Assembly (NCBI GenBank): GCA_002388665.1
Contig: DGMY01000060.1
Location: 5,833 to 69,832, forward strand
Length of the DNA stretch: 64,000 bases
Reading direction: 5' to 3'
From: Opitutia bacterium UBA4506
GTDB taxonomy: Bacteria; Verrucomicrobiota; Verrucomicrobiia; Opitutales; Puniceicoccaceae
The notes under the pieces were generated by a model. The model made no database searches, was not told the DNA's origin, and saw nothing but the letters and a program-made list of their open reading frames with translations. Positions 62,574 through 64,000 of this stretch are shown one piece after another. How positions within the stretch are numbered: position 1 is the first letter of the stretch; every line of letters begins with the position of its first letter. Both the position numbers and the translations under genes were made by a program.

Positions 62574-63911
62574 TCAGCTCAGACCAAATGCCCGCATCGC
62601 CTGAACCACCCGAACGAATCCGCCGATGTTTGCTCCCGCTTGATAATTTTCAGCTACCGAATAGCGCGACGCAAAATTCTTACAGGTAAGGTGAATGTCC
62701 TTCATAATGCTCTGAAGTCTGTCGTCTACTTGCTCGAAGCTCCAATGCTCCAAGGAAGCATTCTGCTGCATCTCCAAGGCCGATACGGCCACGCCTCCGG
62801 CATTCGCCGCTTTGGCCGGCCCAAAAAGAATTCCTTCATCATGAAAACGCGAAATCGCCCCGGGCTCACAAGGCATGTTTGCCCCTTCACACACCAGCAT
62901 ACAGCCGTTTGCGATCAACGTCTCTGCATCCTCCGTAGATACTTCATTCTGAGTCGCGCAAGGAAATGCTAGATCGCAGGGAATATCCCACACTTTCTGG
63001 CCTGGCCGAAACTCCACGCCTCCTCGACTGATCGGATAATTCGACAGCCGGTCGCGCTCAATTTCTTTCAAGCTTTTCAGACAATCAAAATCCAGACCTT
63101 CCGGAGCGTGGAGTGATCCATCCGAGTCGGAACAGGCTACGACATTTACCCCTTTTTGAAGCAGCTTCTGAATCGTATACAACGCCACATTGCCAGACCC
63201 CGATACGAGTGCAGTTTTCCCTTCCAAGGCTTCTCCCCGCTCCGCCAGGATCGCTTCCGCAAAATACACACACCCGTACCCAGTGGCTTCTTTCCGGGCA
63301 AGCGACCCTCCCCATGATGCGTCCTTGCCTGTGATTACACCCAGCTCATACCGGTTCGTTAAACGCTTATACTGTCCAAAGAGATATCCGATCTCACGAC
63401 TGCCCACTCCAATGTCACCCGCCGGTACATCTGTCTGGTGACCAATGTGCCGGTGGAGTTCAATCATGAAGCTCTGGCAGAAACGCATGATCTCCGCATC
63501 CGAGCGACCCCGCGGGTCAAAGTCAGATCCTCCCTTTCCCCCGCCCAATGACAACCCCGTTAAACTGTTCTTAAAGATCTGCTCGAAAGCCAAAAACTTA
63601 ATCACCCCGAGATTGACGGTAGGATGAAACCGTAGTCCCCCTTTGTAGGGTCCTAATGCACTGTTAAAGCCGACCCGGAAGCCCCGGTTTACATGAACGG
63701 TTCCCCCGTCATCCAGCCAAGCGACCCGAAAGATGAACTGACGCTCAGGCTCACAGAGACGTTCCAGTAAATTTAGTTTCTCAATCTCCGGATGTTCACA
63801 TATCAATGGCTCCAGAGACGGGAGCACCTCCTCAACTGCCTGGATAAATATCGGCTCACTATGGTTTCGGCCACGGACAATGTCTAAAACAGAACTGAGG
63901 TATGCATTCAT
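62574..63911 (-). CDS. gdhA: NADP-type glutamate dehydrogenase
   Basis: 445 residues. GPYKGGLRFHPTV (87-99), the catalytic GGGKGGSDFDPRG (123-135, Lys126), PAGDIGVGSREIGYL and VSGSGNVALYTIQKL (NAD(P) loop) are all typical of the hexameric GDH type (GdhA). It makes glutamate from 2-oxoglutarate and ammonia. ATG at 63911 was chosen; a longer open frame to 63983 has no signal. A GGGAGC-loop-GCTCCC hairpin lies upstream. Confidence 0.95.
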   Translation of the reverse strand: MNAYLSSVLDIVRGRNHSEPIFIQAVEEVLPSLEPLICEHPEIEKLNLLERLCEPERQFIFRVAWLDDGGTVHVNRGFRVGFNSALGPYKGGLRFHPTVNLGVIKFLAFEQIFKNSLTGLSLGGGKGGSDFDPRGRSDAEIMRFCQSFMIELHRHIGHQTDVPAGDIGVGSREIGYLFGQYKRLTNRYELGVITGKDASWGGSLARKEATGYGCVYFAEAILAERGEALEGKTALVSGSGNVALYTIQKLLQKGVNVVACSDSDGSLHAPEGLDFDCLKSLKEIERDRLSNYPISRGGVEFRPGQKVWDIPCDLAFPCATQNEVSTEDAETLIANGCMLVCEGANMPCEPGAISRFHDEGILFGPAKAANAGGVAVSALEMQQNASLEHWSFEQVDDRLQSIMKDIHLTCKNFASRYSVAENYQAGANIGGFVRVVQAMRAFGLS

Positions 63912-63953
63912 AGCCCAACATACCACTTGGTCCGTTTTTCTGACCAGTCGAAA

Positions 63954-63969
63954 GGGAGCAAAGGCTCCC
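63954..63969 (-). terminator. Small hairpin upstream of gdhA
   Basis: GGGAGC (63954-63959) and GCTCCC (63964-63969) are perfect complements with a 4-base loop. On the minus strand it is followed by TTTC only, so it is at best a weak terminator of an upstream gene outside the window, or an attenuator in the gdhA leader. Confidence 0.3.
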
Positions 63970-64000
63970 CAAAACTCAACCAAATAGGTCTTTCCGAAGG

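Noticed and set aside
1..64000. tRNA, rRNA, insertion sequences and prophage genes
   Set aside because: No conserved tRNA arms, rRNA text, transposase motif or phage structural gene was recognised on either strand.

Overview
The window looks like a chromosomal segment of a Gram-negative, probably aquatic or marine bacterium. It has moderately high GC by eye and very dense minus-strand coding. The lineage is uncertain. The mix of a GbsR-type regulator beside a Wzt/Wzm exporter, a BCCT transporter, a Tat/LysM amidase and many unusual glycosyltransferases would fit Verrucomicrobiota (Opitutae), but no rRNA or other marker is present to prove it. I found no tRNA, rRNA, CRISPR array, transposase or prophage gene.

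Region 1 (1-51784, all minus strand) is one very large surface-polysaccharide locus of about 45 genes. Its recognisable parts are: one polyprenyl-phosphate sugar-1-phosphate transferase that would start a chain (15643-17013); two separate ABC-2 exporters of the Wzm/Wzt type, both with long C-terminal Wzt extensions (12973-13800 with 8330-9787, and 49638-50498 with 48328-49635); eight GT2-like, about ten GT4-like and one GT61 glycosyltransferases; four polytopic GT-C or YfhO-like membrane proteins; a GtrB/GtrII-like side-chain module lying between the first Wzm and Wzt; nucleotide-sugar enzymes for UDP-uronic acids (28759-31169), a nonulosonic (sialic-type) acid (33425-36355) and GDP-4-keto-6-deoxymannose (44622-45653); a sulfotransferase; two FkbM-like and two other SAM methyltransferases; and a GbsR/MarR-type regulator. 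No Wzx flippase or Wzy polymerase was recognised, so an ABC-dependent pathway making one or two polyanionic polymers (capsule or O-antigen) is the simplest reading. Many neighbouring genes overlap by ATGA, so they are probably translationally coupled. Within the locus, 28444-28758 is non-coding and carries two 108-bp near-identical imperfect palindromes.

Region 2 (51904-54153, plus strand) has a BCCT compatible-solute transporter and a small DUF3147-like membrane protein, separated by a perfect 11-bp stem-loop. Region 3 (54189-63911) is ordinary housekeeping and signalling: a CPD photolyase, a single-domain response regulator, a Tat-exported LysM amidase, a CtaG-DUF983-membrane protein operon, a SufS cysteine desulfurase, a large hybrid sensor kinase whose two receiver domains look degenerate, and an NADP-type glutamate dehydrogenase.

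Gene starts were chosen by ATG position, overlap with the upstream stop and visible Shine-Dalgarno sequences. Family assignments come from reading motifs by eye; no database search was possible.
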